Assembly (NCBI GenBank): GCA_949825045.1
Contig: OX463815.1
Location: forward strand, 15,369,231 to 15,433,230
Length of the DNA: 64,000 nt
Direction of reading: 5' to 3'
Source: Argyresthia goedartella
Lineage: Eukaryota > Arthropoda > Insecta > Lepidoptera > Argyresthiidae
Shown: positions 32,370-43,800 of the stretch, in pieces
Position numbering within the stretch: position 1 is the first letter of the stretch
Layout of the letters: every line of letters begins with the position of its first letter
Notes under the pieces: generated by a model
Databases searched by the model: none
What the model was told of the DNA's origin: nothing
Seen by the model: only the letters and a program-made list of their open reading frames with translations
Made by a program: the position numbers and the translations under genes

Positions 32370-32548
32370 ATTAAGATCTAGATGGTTGCCAAGCTCAATA
32401 GATAATCCTGATATTCAATTGGGTCAAAAGGTACGGCTGAGTTGACTCGTACACACTCATTAGTTCCATGAAACGGACAAGTCATACTTTTTATTTGACC
32501 TAATGGAATATCAGGATTATAGAACTTGGCACCCATTAAGATCTTAAT
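32370..32548. mobile_element. MITE with about 60-bp inverted repeats
   Basis: The left arm begins ATTAAGATCTAGATGG and the right arm is its complement ending at 32,548. Both contain 'taatcctgatattc' and 'gggtcaaa' type words. The centre is about 60 bases. No coding capacity. The superfamily is not assigned. Confidence 0.8.
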
Positions 32549-33050
32549 TACTTACATCGTCGGCGATGTCTCTCGAAGTTGGCTCCCTTTATGACAGTCC
32601 TGAGTCTGTTTTGTTGAAATAGGTACAACTGACCGTAAGGATGCGATGTCGCCTACACTAAAACGAGGCTGCGAAATCTGTAGGTATTCTGAAAGTCAAG
32701 TCCACACATATTACACGACATTTATATACGAATACACGGTAATTGAAAGCCAAACTTCATCTCATGACATTATTGTGTAAACACCACCAAAAAGTCACAG
32801 GAAACCAATATTACGCTATTTCGTTTACCTGACTGACATCCTAATTCCAGTTATTTTGATTTAGAAAACCAAACAAGGAGACCGAGTTCTAATTTGCAAT
32901 TATTTAAAAGCTCTAAAATAATAAAATAAAGTTTAAATTGAATTAAACCCATCAATTAATTAGATCACACAATTTCTTATGGTATAAAAGCTTGCTGGGA
33001 GATTTATTTGTGTACGTAGATGAGTTATCACCTTTTTACAAAATGTGATA
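32549..33050. other. No gene; one short dispersed repeat
   Basis: 32,638-32,705 matches 2,518-2,590. The remainder is AT-rich and unremarkable. Confidence 0.4.
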
Positions 33051-33082
33051 TTGAATGGGATTCTTTCAGAACAGGGTTTTCT

Positions 33083-33605
33083 CAAAATCCAACAGATGGC
33101 GCTGTAGACGGCCTGTTTTTTGGTCATACAGTAAATTATATGGTATGCAGAGATTCCATGATCTCAGATGCTACAGGTACGCAACCACGAAAGAAGGTTC
33201 GGTAAAAAGGTTGTTTACTGGCTGAACGTAACCATTGAAAGCTGTCAAGTTCAGTTTGGTTAGCTTCGTTCCGTAGGTTGACTGCTAACGTAGTATCCCT
33301 TTATAGTGTATATGTGCCTACCAATACTTCGAGGTCTCCGAGTATTTTATTTTATTTATTTAGCAAACAAGATATGTCAGCTTTCAATCATAGACTACTT
33401 TCAGCCAGAACGTTCGTACGTTTCAACGGTTACGTTCAGCCAGTAAACAACCTTTTTTACCGAACCTTTTTTCAGTAGGTTACGTACCTATACTTCTCTC
33501 TCATTGACCTATACCATCTGAGATCATGTAAACTCTTTGTAAACCATATACTTTACTCTATGACCAAAATACAGACCGTCTTGAGAGTCATCTGTTGGAT
33601 TTTGA
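33083..33605. mobile_element. Foldback element with long arms
   Basis: The left arm (33,083-33,248) and the inverted right arm (33,382-33,605) share 'caaaatccaacagatg', 'tttggtcata', 'catgatctcagatg' and 'gttgtttactggctgaacgt' in order, at perhaps 85% identity. The intervening loop is about 130 bases. Long imperfect arms and no ORF fit a foldback or MITE. Confidence 0.8.
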
Positions 33606-33625
33606 AGACAACCGTCTAGGAAAGA

Positions 33626-34739
33626 ACCTCATTAACAGAAGATGTAGCTTACACCAAAGAGTTTCGTTAATCTGTGGCTTACACTGATTTAATCAAGGCA
33701 CTAATTTAAAGCGGCAGTTATTTATAGTAGTTTTGGTAATTAAAAATTACAAAATGCATATTTATTTATTAACAAGTTTGGCAGTTAAAACGTAGCAGTA
33801 AAGTAAACAAAAATGAGTCGTAAAAAATAATAAAATGGATCATTTAATAAATACTGAGCAGTGAAAATAACTAAATGCAACTGCATTTAGTTATTTTCAC
33901 GAGTGGGCAGTTGACAAATCGGAATTAGACGTAAGAAATCTCATTCTAAGCAGTTTATAAATAATGAGGTGGTTAAATGTATTCCTCGTATATACGTATG
34001 GCCTATAATGAAAAAAATGCGCCAAGTGAGAGTTGGTGTCGCACTCGGAGAGTTCCGGAGTCAACTACATATAGCCGCAAATACGATTTTGTTTTACGTA
34101 ATGCTTCTATAAAAAAAGTATGAAAACCAAACCAACCAAACACGAAACGAATTTTTGTTAAACGTACTCTTTAGGATCGACAAACTTATTTTTTTTTAGA
34201 TTTTTTTATGCCTAGTATATAAATTTAGTATTTGTATATAATATTTGCACAGCAAAAAAGGATCAGCAAAAACACTTTTTATGTTTTAAGTATTTTTGTT
34301 GTTCTTACATATTTAACCTTATACGAAAGATAAAGGATTTTTGTTGATGTAATAAAATTAAATTAAATTTACCCTTCACCTAAGCTACCGCAGTATTTTG
34401 CCCTGATATTTGCTGTGCAAATCAGTTATTATATTATTATTTTATTACTGTCTATGTTGTACTGTCGCACAAATTTACGAACCGCCGATAAAAAAAACTG
34501 CCCATTATTTTTTTCAACTGATCATAATTTCATAAATCAGGAGGTTCCTGAATGTTTAAATAACAGTTAAAAAAAATTGTTCCTTTTAATCAAACATCAT
34601 TGTTAAAATCCACGCCTTAACCGAAAGGGGTGGAATCTTGGTAGGGTTGTACTGACCTTGACGCCGTGGACCGGCATTCGAAAGCTCAATTCGAGGCGGG
34701 AGTACGAGATGAGGAACACCCAAAGTACCTACTTTGTAC
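33626..34739. other. No gene; contains a perfect hairpin
   Basis: Very AT-rich, with many stops. The only notable structure is the hairpin at 33,861-33,900. 34,625-34,720 is GC-richer but not identified. Confidence 0.4.
33861..33900. repeat. Perfect 19-bp inverted repeat, 2-base loop
   Basis: GTGAAAATAACTAAATGCA, then AC, then its exact complement. The stem is immediately preceded by 'gagca' and followed by 'gagtgggcag'. Confidence 0.9.
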
Positions 34740-36450
34740 AAACAAGATCTGATCAGTTCTATGGGTGATAAAGAACTAACTGAAAATGCAGGATAAAAAA
34801 AACAAATATTATTCTGTATCAGTGGACTCTACTCCCGAAGAATTCGGCATAGATCAACTAACTATAGTTGTTTGACATACCTATATGGAAGGATCGACGC
34901 CAAAAGAAAGATTTCTCACCTTTTTACCAAACTGCGGTCATACTGGCGAAGCCACAGCAAACGCCCTATTCAAATTTTTAGGTTACCATCAAATAGACAT
35001 TTTGGATTTCCGCGGCCAATCGTACGACAATGCTGCAAATATGAGTGGGAAATACAAAAGGTTTCAGGCTCTTATTTTGGAGAAAAATCATCTATCGGCG
35101 TTTGTAGCATGTTGTGGTCATTATCTTAATTTAGTTGGAAAGGCAGCTGTCAACTCTTGTCGATCAGCTGGCTGTTCAATTCTTTGATTTCATTCCAAAT
35201 TTAAATACGTTTTTCACATCAAGTACAGAACCATACGGAACTCTAATAGAGAAATTATCGAAGAAAAAAAACGGCTAGTTTTACGTCTTGAAAAAGCTTA
35301 GTGACACTCTTGGTGGTTTTGTCGAGCTGAAGCTACGAAAGCCTTAGTCGACGGTTATTTGGAAATCGAAGAAGCTCTAACCAGCATATCTTCCGATAAA
35401 GAGCAAAAAGACATCGCGAGGAATGAAGCAGCGCACCTTCTACAGAAGATGAGTGGTCTCGAAACCACTTTTTTCGCAATCTTTTGGAACGACTTCTGGG
35501 AGCGATTCAACTCTACACACAAGATGTTGCAAGACCCGAAAATGATTGTTGTATCGGCAGTGCGAGGATCATTGAAATCATTCGTGGAATCCAAAATAAA
35601 CGATTTTGATAAATACGAGGAAACTACCAAAAAATATCTCAGACTGACGAATACATACAATCATGCACCAGGACCAGAACGAGAAACGTGAGGTTGAATC
35701 CGCTCGATTGTGGGAAAGCGCAAGACGCAAATCTTTCACCAAAGGAGAAATGCAAGGTATCCGCATTTATCCCATCTATGTGTTTCTCTTACCAAAAGAT
35801 TGCAAGCCTATGACGCTGTCCGTTCAAGATTTGGATTTCTTAATCACATCGAGAAGATGGATGCTGAAAATTTGCACACTGCAGCAGAGGCATTTGTGAA
35901 AGTTTATCAGGATGATAAACCTACCTAGTCTTGGTAATGAGTTGGTTCAATTTGTGTCTTTGATCGACTCATACAAAAATGATTACGGAAAAGGTCAATC
36001 AAAATTTCAGAGCTACATTCCCAAACCTTAAAATTGCATTGAGAATTGATTTGGTTTTGATGATATCAAATTGCACTGGAGAGCGCTCATTTTCAAAAAT
36101 AAAAATTATTAAAAATAGGCTTCGAACCACGATGAGACAAAACCATCTATCAAAACTTTCTCTCCTGAGCATTGAAAGTGATTTACTTCGGGAACTGGAT
36201 TTCAGCGAAATCATCAACCATTTTTCGGCGAAAAAAGCTCCGAAGGTTCCGTTCATTAACTCTAAAATTTTATTTCAGATAATTCTGATCATATTTATAT
36301 ATTTGTTAAAAAATAAAATAATCTACACTTGGTTTCACAATAAATTATTTATAAGACTACTGAAAAAAAATGTCCATTTTATTTGGAAAATAATTTGGGA
36401 CCAGGGGAGGGGGTTGCCCCGAGGCCTCCAAACCTCTAAATCCGGCACTG
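34740..36450 (+). mobile_element. hAT transposon remnant (ZMYM1-like)
   Basis: The right end CCGGCACTG at 36,450 (CAGTGCCGGATTTAGAGG on the minus strand) is a typical hAT terminus. The interior encodes a broken ZMYM1-like hAT transposase. The left terminus was not found, so the copy is 5'-truncated or rearranged. Confidence 0.75.
34800..36240 (+). pseudogene. ZMYM1-like hAT transposase, frameshifted
   Basis: Pieces in different frames follow the order of ZMYM1-like hAT proteins. YYSVSVDSTPEE is at about 34,805. EGSTPKERFLTFLPNCGHTG, then DFRGQSYDNAANMSG (catalytic-core block), lies at 34,885-35,187. A helical middle (35,355-35,691) and another piece (35,660-35,928) follow. The hAT C-terminal dimerisation block at 35,979-36,240 includes LVLMISNCTGERSFSKIKII and SLLSIESDLL. 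At least four frame changes or stops separate them. It cannot encode an active transposase. Confidence 0.82.
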
Positions 36451-36639
36451 TGTAGGGAACCCGATATATACCAAAATGGCAACCAAAAATAGGATATAAA
36501 TTAGTATGCGTTCCGATGGCTCTAAGGGAACGGGGGTTGCACCTGCCTTTGCAAATCAATATGAGGCTTTAGTCTAATCTAGGACCAAATATTTGTCAAG
36601 ACGAATCAAAGGAGCTCAAACTCGATAGTCGTTGCGTCG

Positions 36640-36914
36640 TTTTGTTACAAAGTTCCCGTGGCCACCTTCCGGCTCCATCATCAGATTAGCTCCATGTCAT
36701 GAAAAAAATGTATTGTCATACAATTTACATATGCGTGCAAAATTTCAGCTCAATCGGAAATCGGGAAGTGGGTCAAGTTTGACCCGAACATACCTACATG
36801 CATACTTACAATACATACATACATTGAAAAATGAGACCAAACGTCACCTTTGGAAATTAAAAAAATATGTTTTTGGTAGTAAAATAAACAAATACAACCA
36901 AATTGAGAACCGCT
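36640..36914. repeat. Dispersed repeat, partner of 51,420-51,590
   Basis: Words such as 'catatgcgtgcaaaatttca', 'cggaaatcgggaagtgggtca' and 'ttccggctccatcatcag' reappear in inverse orientation at 51,455-51,590 ('tgacccacttcccggtttcc', 'aattttgcatgcatatg'). It is a common-type, non-coding insect repeat. Confidence 0.65.
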
Positions 36915-37275
36915 CCTTTTTAAAGTCGGTTAAAATCTACATTTCAACTATTTATACCCACTCTTACGACAGGTACAGTCAGCATCAGATATATGGGAGC
37001 AGGTTAGCTACTCAAAAAGATCTACACATCTTAACAAATCAGAAATATCGATGCAGCCATAGTGTCAAAATTATGTCAACATCCAAGTTAACTCTGAGGG
37101 TGATGACATAATTTTGTCAGTTTGGCTGTATCGATATTTCTGTTTTTTTAGATGTGTAGATCTTTTTGAGTAGCTAACCTGCTCACATATATTTGATGCT
37201 GACTGTACCTGTCGTAAGAGTGGGTATAAATAGTTGAAATGTAGATTTTAACCGACTTTAAAAAGGACAGTCAGC
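36915..37275. mobile_element. Long palindrome containing a MITE
   Basis: Arms of about 150 bases. The inner part has MITE ends TACAGTCAGCATCAGATATA and the inverse ATCTGATGCTGACTGTACC-like, with a ~160-base centre including 'aaagatctacacatct'. The outer ~55 bases on each side ('ctttttaaagtcggttaaaa', 'tatacccactcttacgacag') are also inverted copies of each other. A shorter relative without these outer arms is at 39,431-39,597. Confidence 0.85.
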
Positions 37276-38925
37276 ACTGTACCTACTGAAATGAGAAAAC
37301 AACTGTTTATTATTTTCTTTAATAGACATTGCCTGTATAGTATTATGCAATTTACTATGGATTTGGAATGCAATGTTAAAATTAGGCATTATTTCAAGCA
37401 TCATCAACCGCTATTTTTACCTACTGACGACATACACATAATCTCGTTCCACTAGCTAGATCTTACAGTACAGTACAGGACAGCTATATTGGCTTCGTCA
37501 GTCAGGTATATGTACCTATATTATTATGAATTCGGACACAAATAGGTATGCTACGCCACAGCAACATTCACAGCTACCTTAGTGGGTACCACCAGCGAGA
37601 ACACCCCTATATGCTTGAACTAAGTATTTCATCCTTTAATAGATAGTTAAGGTCGAAAATGAATAGGTAGATGTATATTTAACTATAGCACCAGCAGAAA
37701 TCTGTACTCTTCGGTGGTGGTACTGTCAAGTCAAGGCAATAAGAATTGGCACACTTCTCGTTTTTACGTAGTGTAACAGTGTTTAGGGTAAACTTTACTT
37801 AGAGTAGCAGGTAGGGTACTATCTAAGAGGGTCCCCTACGTAGCCGCGAAGACTTTACTTTTTAGTTTCTCAACTGGTTATTTTGGTTGGGTATTTGACC
37901 AGGTATTTTAATAAAAAGGGTGTTTTAAATTATAATGCAACTTCTTTAAAATACCAGTGTCGTATTCAAAATTACTTAATTGTTCACTAAATTAATAGGT
38001 CACCATCAAATTATTTTAAGCGTCTAATAAACACATTTCAAGCAACTATTATAATATAAGCTTACGGTTAATGTAACTAATATAATAACTGACAGCAAAA
38101 CTTTAAAACACATCGCCTGCCACACGTTAGCATGGCAATTGATGACTGAACCTACTATAATAGATTTGAATTTCGAAATCGCCCTAGCTCCGGCTGCGGC
38201 GATGCTCCCGCACTGCAGCGCACCCAACGCTCGCTTACGCAGCCACGGCCGCTCTACCTCGCTGGTTAGTGCGCAGCAGTTCGCGGTCGCCTCCGCCCAT
38301 CCATGCCTCCGGCTCATAAAAAACACTCGCCACAAGACTACCTAGGAAGTCGGGTGCCCTGATTCGGATTTTCAATTCCATTCGAACTTAAATCGTCGAA
38401 AATCCAGGAAAAACATAAATAATAATTGACTCGTTGAATAAATACATTCATTCACTAATTTTTAGGCTATAATTTGATATTATCACCGAACAGATGTACC
38501 GAAAATATATAAAAAGCCCCCTTATAAAATTTATCAATTTTGATGTAAATATGCATTGGTAGCGTTGAGTTATATTAATAGTTGTTTGTGAATTAGCCCT
38601 GGCTTTTTATTATTCCGTTGCGGTAGTGGAGTTATTGATGTGAAGGTAGTTAAATGAAGAATTAATGTAATAGAAGCTATTCTGTTTCTTTTGCAGGCTT
38701 GCTTGCTAAGAAAACCCATTTAAAATATGTTTCTTATGTACATATTTACTTCACTGTATATTGCAAGCAGGTAAAATAATATCTATCTATTTCAATGATT
38801 GTCCACAAACCTAAACATGAACTTAAATTACTATGTCAACGCTCAAGCAATCATGTCTTCATAAATGGTAGGTACCTACCAAAAGATTTGCCGGGTTATG
38901 GGCATAGTGTTACGGCTCATTTTGA
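37276..38925. repeat. Old dispersed repeat, copy 2, left part, with insertions
   Basis: 37,276-37,400 and 38,332-38,415 match copy 1 at 3,370-3,480 and 3,482-3,560. Between and after them are AT-rich spacers without genes. 38,170-38,330 is GC-rich ('ccggctgcggcgatgctccc') but shows no recognisable product on either strand. Confidence 0.55.
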
Positions 38926-39125
38926 TTACCATACTATAGCTTGTAAATTCGTACGTAGCACTTCCATGGTCTGCGGGCGACGGAGGACGAAAGATGCGGT
39001 GGCGGAAAAGAAGAGCGCGGGCGGTTCCTACTACGCGCCACGACGCCCTCGCAGCCCCCGCATCTTTCGTGTCGTCGCCCGCAGACCATGGAAGTCCTAC
39101 GTACGAATTTGACAAGCTATAATTA
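38926..39125. mobile_element. MITE with about 66-bp GC-rich inverted repeats
   Basis: Ends are TATAGCTTGTAAATTCGTAC and the inverse. The arms continue through 'cttccatggtctgcgggcga' and 'cgaaagatgcgg', with a ~60-base centre. TA at each outer edge suggests a Tc1/mariner-type target. The arms have a few mismatches. Confidence 0.82.
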
Positions 39126-39309
39126 TCTCTCTCGAGAATCTAAAAATGAACCTCTTCAGATTGCTTTGCTGCTCGTTAGCACTAACCAGGGGACACGAGC
39201 AGGGCGGTGGGGTCCCAGAATTTCTATAATACCCAGTTTTTCGTATCAGCGTGGTTCACGAATTCAAGCAATCTAAACTAAGAAGCAATCGAAAAGGTTT
39301 TTGCAATGT

Positions 39310-39430
39310 TATTCGCGACTACGTCATTCTTAAAACGCGCATTCGAATCACGAGCATTCAACTCTCTACGCCGTATACAGAAAGAAAGTTGGTGGCTAGC
39401 GTCTACCAACGCGCAACGCTTATCGGCGCA
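39310..39430. repeat. Old dispersed repeat, copy 2, middle block
   Basis: Matches 3,636-3,760 ('gtatacagaaagaaag', 'cgcttatcggcgc'). Confidence 0.6.
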
Positions 39431-39597
39431 GGTACAGTCAGCATCAGATATATATGAGCGCGCACACCCTCAGTGTTAACATGGACGTTGAAATAATTTT
39501 GACACTGGGTAAGTATATAGATATTTCTGGTTGCTTACGATGTCTAGATCTATTTGAGTAGCTTGCGCGCTCCTATATATCTGATGCTGACTGTACC
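39431..39597. mobile_element. MITE, relative of 36,915-37,275
   Basis: Ends TACAGTCAGCATCAGATATA and the inverse ATATCTGATGCTGACTGTA, separated by about 120 bases. The flanks 'gg' and 'cc' outside TA are consistent with insertion at a TA. The MITE splits the old repeat between its 'tcggcgc' and 'aatcggtgc' parts. Confidence 0.82.
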
Positions 39598-40205
39598 TAA
39601 TCGGTGCTTTCATTAAATGTGCCAAACCAAAACCGATCAGCGCCAATCAGCAATGTTTCTACACCCGCAGGTCAGCGCTGGTCAGCGCTGGGGCCGTCAT
39701 TCATTTAATGTGGGATATTTTCAGAACAGGTTTGGTTGTTTTGATGCCAATGGCAATGGCAATGGTCTAGTTGGAGGCTGTCTATCTCAAAGTTGTCAAC
39801 ATAAACGGAACCACATTTGAGATTATTTTTGCCAGTGTCAAGTGTACTTGAAACGTGTTGTGTTTTGGAACCTAACCTCAGAATGCCTCAGAATAAAACT
39901 CTTTGCCTCCAACTACGCCAGAGCCACCAAGCGGGAGCAAATGCGGGCATAGGTGCCATTACACCAATTTTTCGTCACTATTTTTACTTAGTCCACAATA
40001 TAATTAAATATTTCTCGACTTGTCATTTTTGTTTATTATCTAAAATTGTTGTCTTTGATCAACAAAAAAAACTTTTACAAATAAACGAAGGTATTCTCCG
40101 AAATTTCATTTCTCTTTCTAAAGGATGTATACCGCATTTCGAGATACACATTTTCTAACAAAAACAAATCTTTGTCCTCTGAGCTCGACATTTTCAAAGC
40201 TAGGT
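39598..40205. repeat. Old dispersed repeat, copy 2, right-middle
   Basis: Matches 23,495-23,790 in order ('gtcagcgctggtcagcgctg', 'ttaatgtgggatattttca', 'ggtattctccgaa', 'gagctcgacat'), with extra sequence in between. It shows the uninterrupted form of the site where gypsy inserted in copy 1. Confidence 0.65.
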
Positions 40206-40722
40206 ACTCAGACAACCGGCCTCTAATGAATAGGCTAAGGTATCGGAATTTTGCAAAAAAATAAAGTATTAAAGCCAGTTTTGTGGACATTGCACCAGTT
40301 TTTGTTTCTTTCAGTCACAGTATTACCGAAGTTATGGCCAAAAATATATCGGCCATTTCGAAACGCTTCAAACGTCATAGTTATGGCACGGCGCTTATGT
40401 TGACGTCACTTTTCGACTCAGACGCAAAAAAAGATTTCTTATTCTTACTATGTTCTTACAACAATTTTTGCTGTTGATGTATTATAAAATATGAAATTAC
40501 GTGTTTTAGTATATAATAAAGTACCTATATATAATCTTATAGTTTTAAAATGGATGAGGGATTTGTCAAAGGCTAATCTGAAAACTTTACCTAATTCTAC
40601 ATATTCGGTTTATCTCGTCGAAAATAGATTGATACCTCAGTCTATGAGGAATAATCGTAGATCAGTCATGTTCTAACTAATATTGTAAATAATGAAAAGC
40701 TGGTTAGCAAACTTGGTGTCAT
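40206..40722. other. No gene recognised
   Basis: Short frames (40,283-40,477; 40,491-40,676) have no recognisable domain and are probably chance openings. Confidence 0.35.
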
Positions 40723-40978
40723 GTCCAAACACGACTGCCTTACTATTTCTGGTTCCTGAGTTCCAGTACTCGTCCAAGTCCACATTCCGTCACCAGCTCA
40801 TGACACCAAACTTGCGAAACCAGCTCATAATCCTTAACAAATTGAGTCCAAACACGACTGCCTTACTATTTCTGGTTCCTGAGTTCAAGATGCCATCCAA
40901 GTTCTCATTCCATCACCAGCTCATGACACCAAGTTTGCGCAACCAGCTCATCATCCTTAACAAATTGAGTCCAAACGG
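40723..40978 (+). repeat. Tandem repeat, 123-bp unit, two copies
   Basis: Units start GTCCAAACACGACTGCC at 40,723 and 40,846, with a third start at 40,969. Identity is about 90%. 123 is 41 codons, so a frame (40,692-40,982) stays open through both copies. Just upstream 'ctggttagcaaacttggtgt' is the inverse of part of the unit. Confidence 0.85.
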
Positions 40979-41872
40979 TTAGGTTGACATGTAAGATCAA
41001 AAGAAACGTAAATTCTAATCCCTGTCGGTCTGGTTTACAATTTGTAGATAGTAATTATAGTTATAGTGACATATGTCTAAGGTGACATTTATTTTTAAAC
41101 GGCCAAGTTCACACTGAAGACTCGGTACGTATTCGATCATTTGATTCTTTAGGACACGTGTCAGTGGGTACAACGACCTTTAATTATGGCTTGCGATATC
41201 CCCGACAAGCGAAACTGCATTCTAGTATATGCTTGGTTCACCATTCACTCTTGGTCTCGCTTTAGAAACACGCAAGGCGCTATCAAACTCTGCTTATTCC
41301 AGGGGTTATTGATACAAATTCATCTTCTTTAAACTTAAAAAACAAATAATTAAAAGAATACGGTACATGTATTACAAGTAAAACATCTAAAAAAGTAAAA
41401 CTTCATCAAACATCTAAAAAGGTAAAACTTCTGTCAATTTTTTTTTTCTTCAGAACTGCTCAGAACAGTAAGCACTACTTTTATTTTCAATAGGATCTGC
41501 TCTCCTTACGGCGTTCATCCACTTTTTTCTAATTTTAGGGCTTAATGGCGCACAAAAAATAACTAATTTTGTTTGAGTTACTGCACATGGGCACAAAGTA
41601 AAATATTTCTTGGTCATTTAAATTTTTATTCGTGTATAGTGCGAGTTGTTTACAGTATGGCGCGCTTGAGCCAAATGAGTCCGACCGATCCGATCACCTG
41701 ACTAGTAAAGTGACGTCATCGCTGATCCTACATGCTACGCTTAGTCGACAAAGTCGTTTCGAGGAAATCGAACTTTAAGCTTTGATAACTAAAAAACTAA
41801 AAACACATAATTTTTCTTATATTATTAATATCTAACTGCATTCACTAAACATATTTTCGTTGGCCACATTCA
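40979..41872. other. No gene recognised
   Basis: AT-rich. A small tandem 'aaacatctaaaaaagtaaaacttc' type duplication is at about 41,383-41,420. Nothing else stands out. Confidence 0.35.
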
Positions 41873-41879
41873 TTGCGCC

Positions 41880-42110
41880 CGCTTCCTTTGTCTAGATGTT
41901 ACCGACGCCCACCAGCAGCGCCAAGAAGCAATGACAACGACTGTCAAAGTCGAAATTTCTTTATTACTGTAGATATTTACAAACACTTAGCAAACATCAT
42001 TGCTACCAGCCAGCCAGCTTTCTGTATACGCACTGAGGCAGCCCTAATTTTTTTCGCGTTGTCGTTCTTTGCAACTACCTAGGGGACCCGTCTAAAGAAC
42101 CGCATCGCAG
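41880..42110. repeat. Old dispersed repeat, copy 2, right end
   Basis: Matches 23,840-23,953 ('ccagcagcgcca', 'ggacccgtctaaagaa'). It is split by a jockey-type LINE tail at 41,951-42,000. Confidence 0.6.
41951..42000 (-). mobile_element. LINE tail fragment
   Basis: Minus-strand match to the last ~50 bases of the 26,487-28,034 element ('gtcaaagtcgaaatttcttt', 'tactgtagatatttac'). This is an extreme 5' truncation. Confidence 0.75.
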
Positions 42111-42172
42111 CCAGCACTAGCACGACGAGCGTGGGGGGGGGGGGGTTCTCCACAAAACGTGAGGGACAGAGC

Positions 42173-42310
42173 GTTTTCACCTCCCTATGCAAATCAGCTA
42201 ACCGCCCGGGCCAAAATGTGTGAAGAGAAAAATAAAATTGCTCTGATCAAATCGATTTCATAGTGAAAGTTGTTCAGAATGAGGCCCTTAACAACCCCCT
42301 AAAATATGAC
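42173..42310. repeat. Dispersed repeat, partner of 30,440-30,645
   Basis: Shared 'attgctctgatcaaatcg' and 'gtgaaagttgttcag'. This copy seems contiguous, whereas the partner is half inverted. A run of 13 G at about 42,131-42,143 precedes it. Confidence 0.6.
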
Positions 42311-43800
42311 TACGCCATTATGTTACTCCACGTATAGCTTTGTCCCTCACTTTCCCGCGTGAACACCTAGGTAGGGTAAATGATAACTATCTTATTACTG
42401 TAGACACTTGGTTCATCTACTATTTAAGTTTGTTCCTATTTCTACATCGAATATTGAGATTCAGGAAGCTGAAGTCAAGTAGCATCAGAATGATTTTATT
42501 ACTGATTGCGGTTACAAGATAACTTATTCTGTATTTATGACAATATTATTGTAGATAAGTTGTGTCATGAAAGTACAGTTAGTAAAGGGTTAATATCGAA
42601 ATCGGTTTCAATGCAAAGATATCTTTGTTCAGAAAATATAATACTGTAGTCGTAATCAAACAGCCGACAATTTTCATTCAATTGTATGCGTGACTAATTT
42701 CCATCAATAATAGGGTGATCAGTGTTTAGTCAAAAATTGTTAATTGCCTTTGTATTAAAATTGTTAAAAGTGACGTAATTTGTACGGCAAATACAAGGCA
42801 TATTTAAATATCTTAACAATGTGACGTGTTTTTGATTTATTTGACTATCCAGTTATCATCCCCATTTCAGAGTCAACTGTGACTCTAATTATATCAGTAC
42901 AAAAGCGCAAAAAAACATATTAGTTCCATCAACATCAACTACATCAAATAATATTTTAATACAATTACAAATAATGTGTAAAATATCAAAAATCATCGCT
43001 CACTGTAGGTAAACACTCCATTTCACTGTACGAGAAGTTTTGTTTTCTATACATAAGTATCAATTCAGCATACATGTTATTGTAAAAACGCTTAAAGACA
43101 TATCACGGGTCTATTTGAATACATAAATGGGCACTAAATATTTTAAACTACATTTTTAAAATATAGGTATAGACTCCTAACTATGCTAAAATTCGATTGA
43201 TAAATACTTCATACATGCTACACTTATCACTAACAAATTAGCAGCGTATCACATCCATTGACCAATTCTTAGCCAATATGGAAAGACCTAATAGTCGAGT
43301 CGGACATTATGCTTACTTCTACAATCATTCCATGTTCGGTCGAGGAGCGGAGACGAGACCAACATGTAGGTACATAGTGACACCTAATGAAATATCCATC
43401 CATTTTATACTAATTCAGTTTAAATATGTACTTTAATGTCTACATAAGTTATGGCTCTTTAGTCATCACCGTCACAGTTGTTCAACTCATAGGCCGAGCT
43501 CATTTCTGTACACCCATGCAGTTTCGAATAACCGAACCCCACGCTTCTGCATCCAGTTTTGATTTACAAGCGAAAGTACAATCATTGGCTAATTAGGATT
43601 CACAATAACCCAATTTCATCAAAGTAAATTCCGGTTATATATGCGAAATACATGTCAGCTTATCAACATTGTAAATACAATCGTTTTGTTGATTGTATGA
43701 ATAATAAAGATTACCATTGTTATGGTACTTGCACAGAATCATTAAGTAGTATATTAGTCCAGCTCATTCACTAAATAAAGATTCGTCAAATCAACTCATT
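42311..43800. other. Intergenic; holds possible 3' end of ARIP4
   Basis: 42,433-42,545 matches 28,086-28,215. The rest is AT-rich with no ORF. On the minus strand an AATAAA occurs at 42,841-42,836, about 1.2 kb beyond the ARIP4 stop. It is one candidate poly(A) signal, not proven. Confidence 0.35.

Noticed and set aside
40692..40982. Conserved small protein gene
   Set aside because: Open frame is explained by two tandem 123-base units; no domain or conservation evidence, so kept only as a repeat and a low-interest finding.
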